Shown: in pieces, positions 44,254-53,688 of the stretch
Position numbering within the stretch: the first letter of the stretch is position 1
Layout: each line of letters opens with the position of its first letter
Origin: JABDMH01 sp050298535
GTDB lineage: Bacteria > Bacteroidota > Bacteroidia > Chitinophagales > Saprospiraceae
Reading direction: 5' to 3'
Length of the DNA: 64,000 nt
NCBI GenBank assembly: GCA_050298535.1
Contig: JBNKUI010000083.1
Span: 1-64,000 of the forward strand
Notes under the pieces: model-generated
The model's input: the letters and a program-made list of their open reading frames with translations, nothing else
The model's database searches: none
What the model was told of the DNA's origin: nothing
Program-made: the position numbers and the translations under genes

Positions 44254-47200
44254 TTAAAATTCAAAACCAAGTTTGATTCCAATGCTTCTTGATGTAGGAT
44301 AAGACATGTCTTCTACTCCACTTATAAATTGAGACCCCTGTACTGCTAGTTGTTCTGGATCGAAATGGGGTATTTTTGAAAGTGCGAAAATATTACGACC
44401 GATTAATGCGACATGTAAACCTTGTACTCCATCTAATAATCTGGAATTTTTGGTGTCAAAATGGTATCCAATGCTAAATGATCTTAATTTCATGTAGGAG
44501 GCATCGTACGTGTTATTTTCTTCATGGTTCCGATCATAATATTGTCGATAATAACTCTCTGCCGGTATTGGCTGTTCGTTGGTCCGATAGATAGGTTGAC
44601 CTGCAGTGCCCTGATTGATTACGCCTGCAGCGACAATACCTTCTTCTGGTCTTTCAATCGTCTCCAGAAGTTGACCACCAACTCCCGCTAGTGCCTGTGT
44701 TCTTGAAACTAATTCTCCACCTTGCCTCCAATCCAGGACAAAATCAACATGCCAGTTTTTGTATCTAAGATTGTTAGAAGATCCGAGGATAAAATCTGGA
44801 TTATAATTGCCAAGTAATATCAAATTATTGTCCACTATGAAATTTCCCCCTTCATCTAATATGAAATCACCTTTCTCGTTTTTTAAATATCCGGTTCCAT
44901 ACATGTCTCCGATTTTACCACCTTCTTCCACCTGAAACCAGACCGTTTGATTTACATTGTCATATACCCTGGAGTAGGCGAGAGTGAGTCTATCTACATT
45001 TTGCGGTAGTTCTTCCACAGTGGTGACATTGGTGCTAAAATTCAGCATGGTTTGCCAGGTAAAATTAGTTTGAATGATCGGCTTCAGACCGAGTATGATT
45101 TCCATTCCTTTGGATCGTACTGCTCCACCGTTTACGATTTGATTAGTATATCCAGACGAAATCGGAATTGGGAGCGAAATAATTTGATTTTTTGTAATCG
45201 CATTATAATACGCTAGGTCCAATTTTACGCGATCATCAAGGAATCGAATATCGATTCCAAACTCAGAGGAAATTGTCTTTTCTGGTACCAATGTCTCATT
45301 AGCCAGTGAGTTTCCAGCACTGAAAGTGGGCAATCCTCCATAAGGAGTTTGTGCCAGAAATGTGGCTGAGGTCTGATAGGGCTCCGTATCATTGCCTACC
45401 TGCGCCCAGCTTGCTCTAAATTTTAAAAATGAAATCTCCTCAGGAAGATGAAAGGCATTGGATCCGACAAAGCTCAATGAGGCTGAAGGATAGAAAAATG
45501 AAGAACTATTATTGCTGGTTGGTGTTGCTAGAGCACTGGACCAGTCGTTTCTGCCAGTGATGTCGAGGAATATTATATTTTGGAAACCGAATTTAAATAG
45601 TCCAAATACACTATTTATCCTTTTCCTTGTGTTAAACTGGAATGCTTCCAATGGAGATGCGGCATTCGTGAGGCGATAGATCCCCGGTTGTGCAAGTGAA
45701 AGTGCTTGTATTTGATTATTTTCTGTGGAGCGATTCATTCGATTTGCACCCAATGAGATCTCAGTACTTAAAAATCGTTGACCCGTTGAGTAATTTAGCA
45801 GGATTTCAGTGTTTAATTCTCTGTAAGAAATATCTTGCTCGGCGTATGCGCCATTCCTGAATCGATTACTACTATATGCTCTTTTGAAAGTTCTAAGTTC
45901 TTTAGAATAGTCCATGCCTGATCTAAATCGAACCTGCAGATTTGGGAAGATCTCATAGGCAACTGTAATGTTTCCAAATAGTCGATCTCTTCCAAATCCA
46001 TTTTTATTCTCCTTTAAAATAAAGTAGGGATTATCAAAAAAAGTATAGTTAAATGAGTACTGTTGAATGCCCTCCAATCCAGGTTGCCAATAATCTTTCA
46101 ATGCATCGATATTTAATGATCTTGGACCCCAGGCTACTAAAGAGTAATTGATATTTTCTGAGCCATATCCGTTTGCCGGTCGATTATCACTCTCACTGTG
46201 TACATAATTAATGTTCGCATTAATTTCTAGTGCCTTCATTGGATTAAATGAAAATTTTCCCAGCAAGTTTTGTCGCGAAAGATTGACACCGGGAATCGTC
46301 GATTTGCTGCGTAAATCGGTCAGAGATAATCGGTAGCCACCCTTTTCAAATCCAGATGAAAATGCAATGTTGTTTATATTCGTTATTCCGGTCTCATAGA
46401 AAGACCGCAAATTGTCCGGATATGATTTAAAGGGGGTGGGGTTAATTGGCAATCCTCCATGAACTCTTACATCACCTCCTCTTACTATGCTACCATTTGA
46501 CAATGTAACAGGACTATCAAACTGGGGAATTAATATACCTTGATCCAAGGCAGGTCCCCAGCTGTATGTGATATTATCATTGATTCCGCCTCCAAGACCG
46601 TCCACAAATTCAAATTTACCTGAATTGCCTTGGCCATATTTATTTTGAAATTTTGGTAATTGGAATGGGCGTTCCCAGAAATTGCTAGTGTTCAGAGTGA
46701 TTCCAAGCCCTTCTTTGGTGCTACCTTTTGTGGTAATTATAATGACGCCATTAGAGGCTCGGGAACCATAAAGTGCAGCAGCACCAGGGCCTTTGAGCAC
46801 ATCTACTGATTCTATGTCATCGGCACTTACTTCCATGGCTCCATTTCCGAAGTCAACTTCCTGAAAACCAGCAGCTGCATCATCGGTTAAATTTATACTA
46901 GATCGATTATTAATAATGATCCCATCAATTATGAATAATGGATTGTTATTTGTGAAAGATGGTTCACCACGAATTATAATTTTTGAGGTTGAGCCGACAC
47001 CTGTGGCTCCTTGTGATATTGTGACACCGGCTAATTTTGCAGCCAGATTATCAATAAAGTTTGGTGATTTGACCGAGGAAACTACACTCGAATTTAATCT
47101 CTGTACACTGTAGCCCAGGTCTTTGCTAGATCTTTCCAGGCCAAGCGCAGTGACTACTACCTCACTCAAATTTAAGGTGCTTTCTTTGAGATTAAGGGAT

Positions 47201-47460
47201 ATAAAAGTGTCGCGAGTGATCGTGAGTCGGATGGGATCATATCCGACATAGCTGATGAGAATGTTGGTTGGTGTGTTGTCAACCCGTAAATTGAATTTTC
47301 CTGAATTATCTGTATAGGTTCCAGTTTGACCAAATTCTTCTTGCACAGCCACACCAGCGATTAAGGCATCTTCAATTTTTATTTCGCCACTGAGATTGGC
47401 TTGTCCAAAGAGCAGAGCATGGAAACAAATGCATATGAGTGACAGACAAAATCTGTACAT
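44254..47460 (-). CDS. SusC/RagA-type TonB-linked outer-membrane transporter
   Basis: The 1068-residue protein has a signal peptide (about 1-19), a CarboxypepD_reg-like domain (about 22-100), the SusC signature LNLSEVVVTALGLERSSKDLG, a plug (PLFIIDGIIINNRSS; VLKGPGAAALYGSRASNGVI) and a long beta-barrel ending GIKLGFEF. It imports substrate across the outer membrane with TonB energy. It forms one unit with SusD. The operon may start here or at the DUF2064 gene 42 bp upstream. No adjacent sigma/anti-sigma pair or hybrid sensor controls it directly. Confidence 0.96.
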   Translation of the reverse strand: MYRFCLSLICICFHALLFGQANLSGEIKIEDALIAGVAVQEEFGQTGTYTDNSGKFNLRVDNTPTNILISYVGYDPIRLTITRDTFISLNLKESTLNLSEVVVTALGLERSSKDLGYSVQRLNSSVVSSVKSPNFIDNLAAKLAGVTISQGATGVGSTSKIIIRGEPSFTNNNPLFIIDGIIINNRSSINLTDDAAAGFQEVDFGNGAMEVSADDIESVDVLKGPGAAALYGSRASNGVIIITTKGSTKEGLGITLNTSNFWERPFQLPKFQNKYGQGNSGKFEFVDGLGGGINDNITYSWGPALDQGILIPQFDSPVTLSNGSIVRGGDVRVHGGLPINPTPFKSYPDNLRSFYETGITNINNIAFSSGFEKGGYRLSLTDLRSKSTIPGVNLSRQNLLGKFSFNPMKALEINANINYVHSESDNRPANGYGSENINYSLVAWGPRSLNIDALKDYWQPGLEGIQQYSFNYTFFDNPYFILKENKNGFGRDRLFGNITVAYEIFPNLQVRFRSGMDYSKELRTFKRAYSSNRFRNGAYAEQDISYRELNTEILLNYSTGQRFLSTEISLGANRMNRSTENNQIQALSLAQPGIYRLTNAASPLEAFQFNTRKRINSVFGLFKFGFQNIIFLDITGRNDWSSALATPTSNNSSSFFYPSASLSFVGSNAFHLPEEISFLKFRASWAQVGNDTEPYQTSATFLAQTPYGGLPTFSAGNSLANETLVPEKTISSEFGIDIRFLDDRVKLDLAYYNAITKNQIISLPIPISSGYTNQIVNGGAVRSKGMEIILGLKPIIQTNFTWQTMLNFSTNVTTVEELPQNVDRLTLAYSRVYDNVNQTVWFQVEEGGKIGDMYGTGYLKNEKGDFILDEGGNFIVDNNLILLGNYNPDFILGSSNNLRYKNWHVDFVLDWRQGGELVSRTQALAGVGGQLLETIERPEEGIVAAGVINQGTAGQPIYRTNEQPIPAESYYRQYYDRNHEENNTYDASYMKLRSFSIGYHFDTKNSRLLDGVQGLHVALIGRNIFALSKIPHFDPEQLAVQGSQFISGVEDMSYPTSRSIGIKLGFEF

Positions 47461-47502
47461 AACTGAATTATTGAATGAAGTAAATTGGGAAAAGAAAAAC
47501 CC

Positions 47503-48243
47503 TTAAAGTGCGTTTACTTGATTGCCTTTTGCAGGAAGGATGTAATTACAAATAGCGGGTGGTGCCCGTAGGCCGTTGTGATGCAGCCTTACTTGACTGG
47601 AGGGTAGATAAGTCCAGGGGTGTTGAATAGCTTTTGAATAAAGTACGAATCGAAGAAGGACAACAAGATTGCCAGATATTGCACCAGACTTAACCAGGTA
47701 GATTAGATCCTTTATACTATCAACATCCGCTAAGGATGCCAACCAATGGATCTCCAGGTCCATGTTGGTGATGTACTGTTTCCAGGATGCTTGGAGCGTT
47801 TTTTTCTCCCAGTCCAGTTGGATAAAAGCCGATCTTTTGTATGAATTCTTGTGGATGGCGATCATATTGACCCCTCCATCCATCGCGGGGGTAAGTATAA
47901 CGCGGGTGCTCGTCAGTTGCTCTCCGGCTTCGTTGATCATCATTGCCGAAATACCAGGACAATCGGATCCAATTACAATCAACTGATCATATGATTGGTG
48001 GAAAGCGTCTTCAATGGCATTAGCTAACCGGTCACCAAAGTTTAAACCAGTCTGTCTATGGGAATTGTAAACCAATACTTTATACCCAGACTGATGCGCT
48101 ACTTCCAATGTATGGCTTAGTAAATGTCTAGCCAACTGAGTGCCCTGACGTGGAGTTGTGTCATTCCAAAATTTGGCACGCGACTCTTTTTCTGGTGTTC
48201 GGCCAAAGACTAAGACAGCGGTTTGATCATGAAAATTTTTCAC
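47503..48243 (-). CDS. DUF2064 / TIGR04282-type glycosyltransferase-like protein
   Basis: The 246-residue protein has the DUF2064 core: AVLVFGRTPEKE at the N-terminus, the nucleotide-sugar-like LIVIGSDCPGIS, ILTPAMDGGVNMIAI, and LADVDSIKDLIYL. Members are annotated as glycosyltransferases in arsenosugar clusters, although other roles are likely. The last 50 residues are unusual (hydrophobic then basic) and not part of the domain. It is upstream of SusC on the same strand (42-bp gap). No ArsM or ArsS gene is visible in the window, so the arsenosugar link is only a hint. Confidence 0.8.
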   Translation of the reverse strand: MKNFHDQTAVLVFGRTPEKESRAKFWNDTTPRQGTQLARHLLSHTLEVAHQSGYKVLVYNSHRQTGLNFGDRLANAIEDAFHQSYDQLIVIGSDCPGISAMMINEAGEQLTSTRVILTPAMDGGVNMIAIHKNSYKRSAFIQLDWEKKTLQASWKQYITNMDLEIHWLASLADVDSIKDLIYLVKSGAISGNLVVLLRFVLYSKAIQHPWTYLPSSQVRLHHNGLRAPPAICNYILPAKGNQVNAL

Positions 48244-48323
48244 TTCATCTAATGTAATATTTTACTTTATACCATCGTAAGTCTTTAAATGATTGAGTCT
48301 TAGTGGTGACAATAGGAGCAAAT

Positions 48324-48354
48324 AAAAAAAGTCCCCTGGTAATAACTAGAGGAC
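48324..48354 (-). terminator. Rho-independent terminator of the SulP/carbonic anhydrase operon
   Basis: On the minus strand GTCCTCT (48348-48354) pairs with AGGGGAC (48331-48337) with one G-U pair, and is followed by seven T (48330-48324). It lies 60 bp after the carbonic anhydrase stop. Confidence 0.75.
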
Positions 48355-48413
48355 GTTTCTTTAGGGAATCGTTAGGTCTGTTCTTTTTACGTAAAGGTCA
48401 GCCCTTTGACGAA

Positions 48414-49079
48414 CTAGGCCATATTATTAGACTCGAAAATAACTTTCCCAGTCTTTACATCATACATCGCACCAAGAATATCGATTTCTGACTCTTCCAG
48501 CATTTCACGCAGGACGTCACTTTGTGATTTAATAGCAGCGACAGATTGCCGCACATTTTCCCACGCCACCTCATTTACGAAGTCAATGTTTCCTGAAGAA
48601 CGATCAACACCAGGTGCAGTTTCGATAGCATCCACTGCTGGTTTTATTTTGTGTAGCATCTGAGTCAGGTTGCCCAGTTCAGCATGATCACAAGCACCTT
48701 TCACAGCACCACAGGAGGTGTGGCCCAGGACTACGATCACTTTGGCACCGGCTAGCTTGCATGAGAATTCCAGGCTGCCTAAGATATCTTCATTTATGAA
48801 ATTTCCGGCAATGCGCACACTAAATATGTCACCAATTCCCTGGTCAAAAATGGTTTCTGCAGGAACCCGGGAGTCGATACAACTTACTATGGCTGCTATG
48901 GGATATTGACCTGATGCTGTTTTTCTGACCTGGTCCAGATAGTTTCTTTCCAAAAATTGCTGGTCAAGAAATCGCCGATTGCCCTGTTTGAGCATATCCA
49001 CAGCAATTTGTGGTGTCAGCGTATTTTGAAGTTCGGCTGTCATCGTGGCCGCTACAGTGCTATTACTAGTTGATTCCAT
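48414..49079 (-). CDS. Beta-class carbonic anhydrase
   Basis: The 221-residue protein has the zinc ligands and catalytic dyad of beta-carbonic anhydrases: C67, D69 and R71 in SCIDSRVP, then H120 and C123 in VLGHTSCGAVKGAC. It interconverts CO2 and bicarbonate in the cytoplasm (no signal peptide). It starts 12 bp after the SulP transporter gene. This arrangement is known from bicarbonate transporters of the SulP family, where the enzyme processes imported bicarbonate. Confidence 0.95.
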   Translation of the reverse strand: MESTSNSTVAATMTAELQNTLTPQIAVDMLKQGNRRFLDQQFLERNYLDQVRKTASGQYPIAAIVSCIDSRVPAETIFDQGIGDIFSVRIAGNFINEDILGSLEFSCKLAGAKVIVVLGHTSCGAVKGACDHAELGNLTQMLHKIKPAVDAIETAPGVDRSSGNIDFVNEVAWENVRQSVAAIKSQSDVLREMLEESEIDILGAMYDVKTGKVIFESNNMA

Positions 49080-49091
49080 TGTTTCTTTATT

Positions 49092-50723
49092 TTAATTGGA
49101 TGAGAATTGTTTGTTAGGATATTTACTCTGTTGACTGACGGCTTTTTGGAATTTTTTGACGGGAGGTTTAGCCATACCTCGCTGCTTTCGATTCAGTATG
49201 CTCAGTTCAATATTCCTGATCTTTGCCTGGGTCTTGAAATCATCAATGATCTCCACAACATCATTATCAATATTCACCGATTTGGTGGCATCGATGACTA
49301 CACGGGCACCTTCGGGAATATGACTTAAAGCATTTTGAATATTGGCCTTGTTTAAAAATGTTACATCTTCAGCTAACTGTAGTCGTATGGTACCATTATC
49401 GGCTATGTGGTCATCACTGTCAAATAAGAAAGGCTTATTGTAATTGTTGTACAATAAGAAGAATACGGCTACTGCCAATCCCATTCCGATGCCGAGTAAC
49501 AGATCGGTAAAGACAATCCCAAGAATAGTTACGACAAAAGGGACAAAGTACGACCAACCTTGCTTATACATGTCCTTGAAAAGCGCTGGTTTCGCAAGCT
49601 TAAACCCCACCATAAATAGGATGGCCGCCAGAGAGGCCAACGGTATGAGATTAAGTACCATTGGAATAGCCATGGCAGAACCCAGCAAAAGAATGCCATG
49701 TGCTACAGCAGATACTTTTGTTCTTCCTCCTGATTGAATATTGGTACTGGATCTAACAATTACTTGTGTTACAGGCAGACCTCCAATCAATCCTGATAAG
49801 AGATTTCCAATTCCCTGAGCTTTTAATTCACGATTAGCTGGAGATACTCTCTTATAGGGATCCAGTTTGTCTGTCGCTTCCAAACATAGGAGTGTCTCAA
49901 GGCTTGCTACAACAGCGATAGTAAAAGCCACCGTATACACGGCAGGATTGGACCATTGTGAAAAATCAGGAAAGGTAAATTGATTAAAAAATCCTCCAAT
50001 GCTTTCTGCCACTGGAAGTGTTACGATTTGATCGGCCTTGAGGGCAATATTAGTATTGGCGAATATCATGTTGAGAATGATACCCAACGCAACTACCACA
50101 AGAGGACCTTGTATGATACGGGTAAACGACATTTTTTTCATAAAAGGTCGGTCCCAAAGTATCAGTATTACCATAGACACCGCCGCAATAATGAGCGCTG
50201 CCGGGCTAATTGCCTCAAACATATAATATAGCTCAGACAACGTGTTGTGTTGATCAGGTTGGGCAAAAGCTAGGCTACCTTCATAATCCTTATCATATCC
50301 GAAGGCATGCGGAATCTGTTTCAAGATGATCACGACTCCAATACCTGCTAACATGCCCTTGATCACCGAAGACGGGAAGTAATAGGCTATAATCCCAGCA
50401 CGTGCTACACCCAGTAGAAACTGAAATACACCTGCAAGTACTACGGCCATTAGAAAGATTTCAAAGCCTCCCAGCTGCTCAATAGATGTCAGAACGATTA
50501 CGGCCAGACCAGCTGCAGGACCGCTGACACCCAGTGCCGAACCACTGAGGGCTCCTACCACTATACCACCTACTATTCCAGCAATGATACCACTGAAAAG
50601 TGGAGCGCCTGAAGCCAGGGCAATACCTAAACATAGAGGCACTGCAACCAGAAATACCACAATACTGGCTGGCAGGTCATATTTTAAATTTTTCCAAATG
50701 GAAAGGTCAATTTTTGAATTCAT
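49092..50723 (-). CDS. SulP-family anion transporter, probably bicarbonate
   Basis: The 543-residue protein has about 12-14 transmembrane helices (DLPASIVVFLVAVPLCLGIA, VGGIVVGALSGSALGVSGPA) followed by a cytoplasmic STAS domain (about 428-510; TIRLQLAEDVTFLNKANIQN). SulP members carry sulfate, bicarbonate or carboxylates. The downstream carbonic anhydrase in the same operon favours bicarbonate, driven by Na+ or H+. The C-terminal tail after the STAS domain is basic and Gln/Lys-rich. The sulfate alternative cannot be excluded from sequence. Confidence 0.92.
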   Translation of the reverse strand: MNSKIDLSIWKNLKYDLPASIVVFLVAVPLCLGIALASGAPLFSGIIAGIVGGIVVGALSGSALGVSGPAAGLAVIVLTSIEQLGGFEIFLMAVVLAGVFQFLLGVARAGIIAYYFPSSVIKGMLAGIGVVIILKQIPHAFGYDKDYEGSLAFAQPDQHNTLSELYYMFEAISPAALIIAAVSMVILILWDRPFMKKMSFTRIIQGPLVVVALGIILNMIFANTNIALKADQIVTLPVAESIGGFFNQFTFPDFSQWSNPAVYTVAFTIAVVASLETLLCLEATDKLDPYKRVSPANRELKAQGIGNLLSGLIGGLPVTQVIVRSSTNIQSGGRTKVSAVAHGILLLGSAMAIPMVLNLIPLASLAAILFMVGFKLAKPALFKDMYKQGWSYFVPFVVTILGIVFTDLLLGIGMGLAVAVFFLLYNNYNKPFLFDSDDHIADNGTIRLQLAEDVTFLNKANIQNALSHIPEGARVVIDATKSVNIDNDVVEIIDDFKTQAKIRNIELSILNRKQRGMAKPPVKKFQKAVSQQSKYPNKQFSSN

Positions 50724-50840
50724 GATTGTTTGATTAATAAGATCGTTTTGGCCTACTGACCTCTACCTTTTTTTGTTTAAAAATTTTTTATTCGATGTGA
50801 ATTACTCCCTCTAGAGAAGGCTCTTGGTGTGCCTGTCTAC

Positions 50841-51143
50841 CTATACCATTGGTTGTTCCGGAGGTGGAAAAATAGAGGGTATAAAAGTGATAGTAGCAGA
50901 AATAGGGTAATAAGTTCTGGCCAGGGATTGCACCGCCTCAAGAGATATTACCTCGTCGGTGATACTAATAATTTCCTGATCCAAGTCTTCTATCTCTCGC
51001 TCATATATCGCAAATGTAAATGTAATGGTACTGGACTCTTCTAAGATGTCTTCCATATAATCTTCAGTAGTGACAGCTAGTACAGCTGTGACCTGCAGAA
51101 TAGAAGAAAAGATGAAAAGAAGAATAGTCAGTTTTTCGAACAC
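50841..51143 (-). CDS. Small secreted hypothetical protein
   Basis: The 100-residue protein has a signal peptide (about 1-23, ending AVLA). The mature part is acidic (YMEDILEESSTITFTFAIYE) and ends PPPEQPMV. I recognise no family. It is upstream of and on the same strand as the SulP operon (117-bp gap) and divergent from the TetR gene. It may be a periplasmic protein. Confidence 0.6.
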   Translation of the reverse strand: MFEKLTILLFIFSSILQVTAVLAVTTEDYMEDILEESSTITFTFAIYEREIEDLDQEIISITDEVISLEAVQSLARTYYPISATITFIPSIFPPPEQPMV

Positions 51144-51183
51144 ACTCTTAAATTTCAGAAGTAAATATACACACTATCGAATA

Positions 51184-51200
51184 TAATAGCAATACTATTA
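51184..51200. promoter_or_regulatory. Possible TetR-type operator
   Basis: TAATAG-CAATA-CTATTA is a 6-bp dyad in the divergent gap. It lies 74-90 bp upstream of the TetR start and 41-57 bp upstream of the small secreted protein gene. Autoregulation is plausible but only inferred from position. Confidence 0.35.
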
Positions 51201-51273
51201 ACATATAAAGTGAAACTTTGTTCGTTCGTGCAGAATCACGTATCTTAGTATCACTTGATTAAATATGTGATAG

Positions 51274-51990
51274 ATGGCTTTAGGAGTACGGTTTTCAATG
51301 AACGAAAGTCTCTTTCTCCGCGATCCTCAGGAGACAGCCCTGGGTCGAAAGATCCTTCAGTTTAGTATAGAGTTGATAGATGAAATTGGCTTTGAAGACT
51401 TCACATTCAAAAAGCTTGCAGTTCGCATGGGTTCTACTGAAGCGTCTGTGTATCGGTATTTTAAGAATAAACACCTGCTTTTGATCTTTTTGGTCTGTTG
51501 GTATTGGGAATGGGTCGGTTACCTCATTGAGATAGGAACTACCAATGTGGATGACCCAAGGAAAAAGCTTCGAATCATTATTCATAACCTCGTTTCTGCT
51601 ACCAAGGAAAACCCAGCCATCGAATATATCAATGAGCGACTCTTGCATCGGATCGTGATTTCTGATGGAATGAAAGCTTATCACACCAAATCTGTAGATA
51701 TCGAGAACAACGTCGGGTTGTTTCTCAATTATAAACAGCTGGTAAAAACTATTGGAGAGGTTATCTTAGAAATTAATCCCAGATTCCCCTATCCCCATGC
51801 GCTAGCCAGTAATATGTTTGAAATGGCCAATAATCACATCTTCTTTGCACAACATCTTCCTAGACTTACCGATATAGAAGTACATGGTGAGCAATATGAT
51901 GAGGTTGAAGAGATGTTAAATTTCTTTGCTTTTCGGATATTGCGTAGTAATCAGGATGAAGCGCATCGATCAGATGAAGAAAGAGCTTGA
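51274..51990 (+). CDS. TetR/AcrR-family transcriptional regulator
   Basis: The protein has 238 residues, or 230 if it starts at ATG 51298. Its N-terminal helix-turn-helix domain is typical (GRKILQFSIELIDEIGFEDF, then TFKKLAVRMGSTEASVYRYF). The C-terminal ligand-binding part is all helical and not close to a named class. It overlaps the following TonB-C-domain gene by 35 bp, which suggests the two are co-expressed. A palindrome upstream could be its operator. Confidence 0.88.
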   Translation: MALGVRFSMNESLFLRDPQETALGRKILQFSIELIDEIGFEDFTFKKLAVRMGSTEASVYRYFKNKHLLLIFLVCWYWEWVGYLIEIGTTNVDDPRKKLRIIIHNLVSATKENPAIEYINERLLHRIVISDGMKAYHTKSVDIENNVGLFLNYKQLVKTIGEVILEINPRFPYPHALASNMFEMANNHIFFAQHLPRLTDIEVHGEQYDEVEEMLNFFAFRILRSNQDEAHRSDEERA

Positions 51991-52402
51991 GGATAAACAT
52001 TTTATTAAGAAGCCTTACTATCCAGGAGGAACTAAGGCTATGCAGGAGTTTCTTCGAAAAAACAAGAAGTATCCTTCGAGGGCTCTTGAGGCAGGTGTCG
52101 AAGGCACAGTACATATTAGATATACAATAAACTATAAAGGTGAGGTAGTCAAAACAAACGTGATTGCAGGCTTAGGACATGGCTGTGATGAAGAAGCTGA
52201 ACGTATCGTGCGCCTATTAAAGTTTAAAGTACCCCGGACGAGAAAGATCAAGGCACAATTTCATAAGACCGTTCATATCCATTTTAAGAAGCCAGAGAGA
52301 AAAGTGGTGAGTACCAAAATTGTATATGAAACGCCTGTCAGTAAAAAAGAAAAGGATCCTAAAAACGATAACGATTCATACAGTTATCAAATCAAGTGGT
52401 AG
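51956..52402 (+). CDS. TonB C-terminal-domain protein lacking a membrane anchor
   Basis: The protein has 148 residues from ATG at 51956, preceded by CAGG; a start at 51926 would be deeper within the tetR gene. A TonB C-terminal domain spans about 20-110: YPGGTKAMQEFLRKNKKYPS, GTVHIRYTINYKGEVVKTNV and EEAERIVRLLKFKVP. The C-terminal tail is charged. There is no N-terminal hydrophobic segment or proline-rich spacer, so it cannot act as a normal energy transducer. It may be a cytoplasmic or borrowed-domain protein. It starts inside the tetR gene and is followed by an NlpC/P60 gene after 29 bp. Confidence 0.8.
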   Translation: MKRIDQMKKELEDKHFIKKPYYPGGTKAMQEFLRKNKKYPSRALEAGVEGTVHIRYTINYKGEVVKTNVIAGLGHGCDEEAERIVRLLKFKVPRTRKIKAQFHKTVHIHFKKPERKVVSTKIVYETPVSKKEKDPKNDNDSYSYQIKW

Positions 52403-52431
52403 GTGCAAGAACTGATTAAAAGTATAAAGAG

Positions 52432-53577
52432 ATGAGATGGAAGATAATTGTAATAGTCTGTGTACTCTCTGGTCAAATGCTATGTGCACAGGAGGGAGTT
52501 GAATCTATACTAAATGCTGTAAAAAATGAATTCGCACCCGATAAGCGTGTGGCCATTTTTGACGTCATGGTAGAAGGGGGTACACCCCTGATTCTTTCTG
52601 GTGAGACCAATTTGCCCAAAGCTAAATCATCGCTACTGCAAACGCTGAAAGAAAAGGATGTAGACTTTGAAGATAAAATAGAGGTTCTTACAGCACGACC
52701 CGCTCTAGTGAATATTTCTGTTTGCAATATCAGAAGTGTACCAAAACATTCGGGCGAGCTAGCCACACAATCCATCATGGGGACACCCCTGAAAGTTTGG
52801 AAGCAAAATGAAAATTGGTACCTAATTCAGACCCCTGACTATTATCTGGGATGGGTAGATGGAGGAGGCATTGTGCTAGTCGATGAGAATATCATGCAAG
52901 AATGGAATTCATCCGACAGGGTGGTTATCACTGCTCATGGAGCATTTGTGAAGGAGCTGCATTCAGATCAAATAGTGACTGATTTGGTTCAGGGTGCCAT
53001 TGTAAAGCAACAGGGTACAGAGGCAGGCAAGCGACTGGTAGAACTACCGGATGGTCGAAAAGGGTATGTGGATCTCAATATGAGTCGCTCCTTTACAGAC
53101 TTTTTTCAGCAACCCACAGATCCAGTTGAGGATATCATTGATGATGCATACACATTTATGGGACGGCCATATCTATGGGGAGGTACTTCAGAGCGAGCCA
53201 TGGATTGTAGTGGATTTACGAAGACGATATTCTATTTGAATGGTATGATGTTACCCAGAGATGCCAGCCAGCAAATCCATGTAGGTCAACCTATTGAGAC
53301 AGATGAACATTTAAGTAATTTAGAACGGGGAGACCTGCTTTTTTTTGGTAGGAAGGCAGCACAAGGCATAAAGGAGAGAATAACACATGTGGCTGTATAT
53401 CTTGGTGAGGGCCGCATCCTGCATGCCTCAGGACGGGTGAAAATCGAATCACTTGATCCAAATGATCCCGACTTTGCTTCTGATCGCCTGGCAACGCTGG
53501 TGAGAGCAAAACGTATGACAGGCGAAGAGGCTAGTCAAAGTGTAGTCCGGATGCTAGACCACCCTTGGTACCGATAA
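52432..53577 (+). CDS. Secreted SH3-domain NlpC/P60 peptidase
   Basis: The 381-residue protein has a signal peptide (about 1-19), bacterial SH3-like domains (about 92-145 and 160-215) and a C-terminal NlpC/P60 domain (about 235-370). The catalytic Cys259 is in MDCSGFTKTIF, the His in ITHVAVYLGEG (H319), and a third polar residue near H331. It should cleave gamma-D-Glu-diamino acid bonds in cell-wall peptides. It follows the TetR and TonB-C genes on the same strand and ends in a T-rich hairpin. Confidence 0.93.
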   Translation: MRWKIIVIVCVLSGQMLCAQEGVESILNAVKNEFAPDKRVAIFDVMVEGGTPLILSGETNLPKAKSSLLQTLKEKDVDFEDKIEVLTARPALVNISVCNIRSVPKHSGELATQSIMGTPLKVWKQNENWYLIQTPDYYLGWVDGGGIVLVDENIMQEWNSSDRVVITAHGAFVKELHSDQIVTDLVQGAIVKQQGTEAGKRLVELPDGRKGYVDLNMSRSFTDFFQQPTDPVEDIIDDAYTFMGRPYLWGGTSERAMDCSGFTKTIFYLNGMMLPRDASQQIHVGQPIETDEHLSNLERGDLLFFGRKAAQGIKERITHVAVYLGEGRILHASGRVKIESLDPNDPDFASDRLATLVRAKRMTGEEASQSVVRMLDHPWYR

Positions 53578-53584
53578 ACGGAAG

Positions 53585-53619
53585 AGCAGTACTGAAATAA
53601 GGGATTCTGCTTTTTTTTT
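53585..53619 (+). terminator. Probable terminator after the NlpC/P60 gene
   Basis: AGCAG (53585-53589) pairs with CTGCT (53607-53611) around a 17-nt loop and is followed by a T run to 53619. The stem is short, but the U tract is strong. Confidence 0.5.
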
Positions 53620-53688
53620 CTTAAAATCGTGCAGAAGGGATTTTACAAACTATCCACTACTGCCTTAAGTCTTCCATTGTTGGTTAGT

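Noticed and set aside
48351..48374. CGTTAGG near the SulP/carbonic anhydrase terminator as another LytTR site
   Set aside because: The nearest second CGTT is 16 bp away, not 21, and the site is downstream of genes rather than at a promoter.
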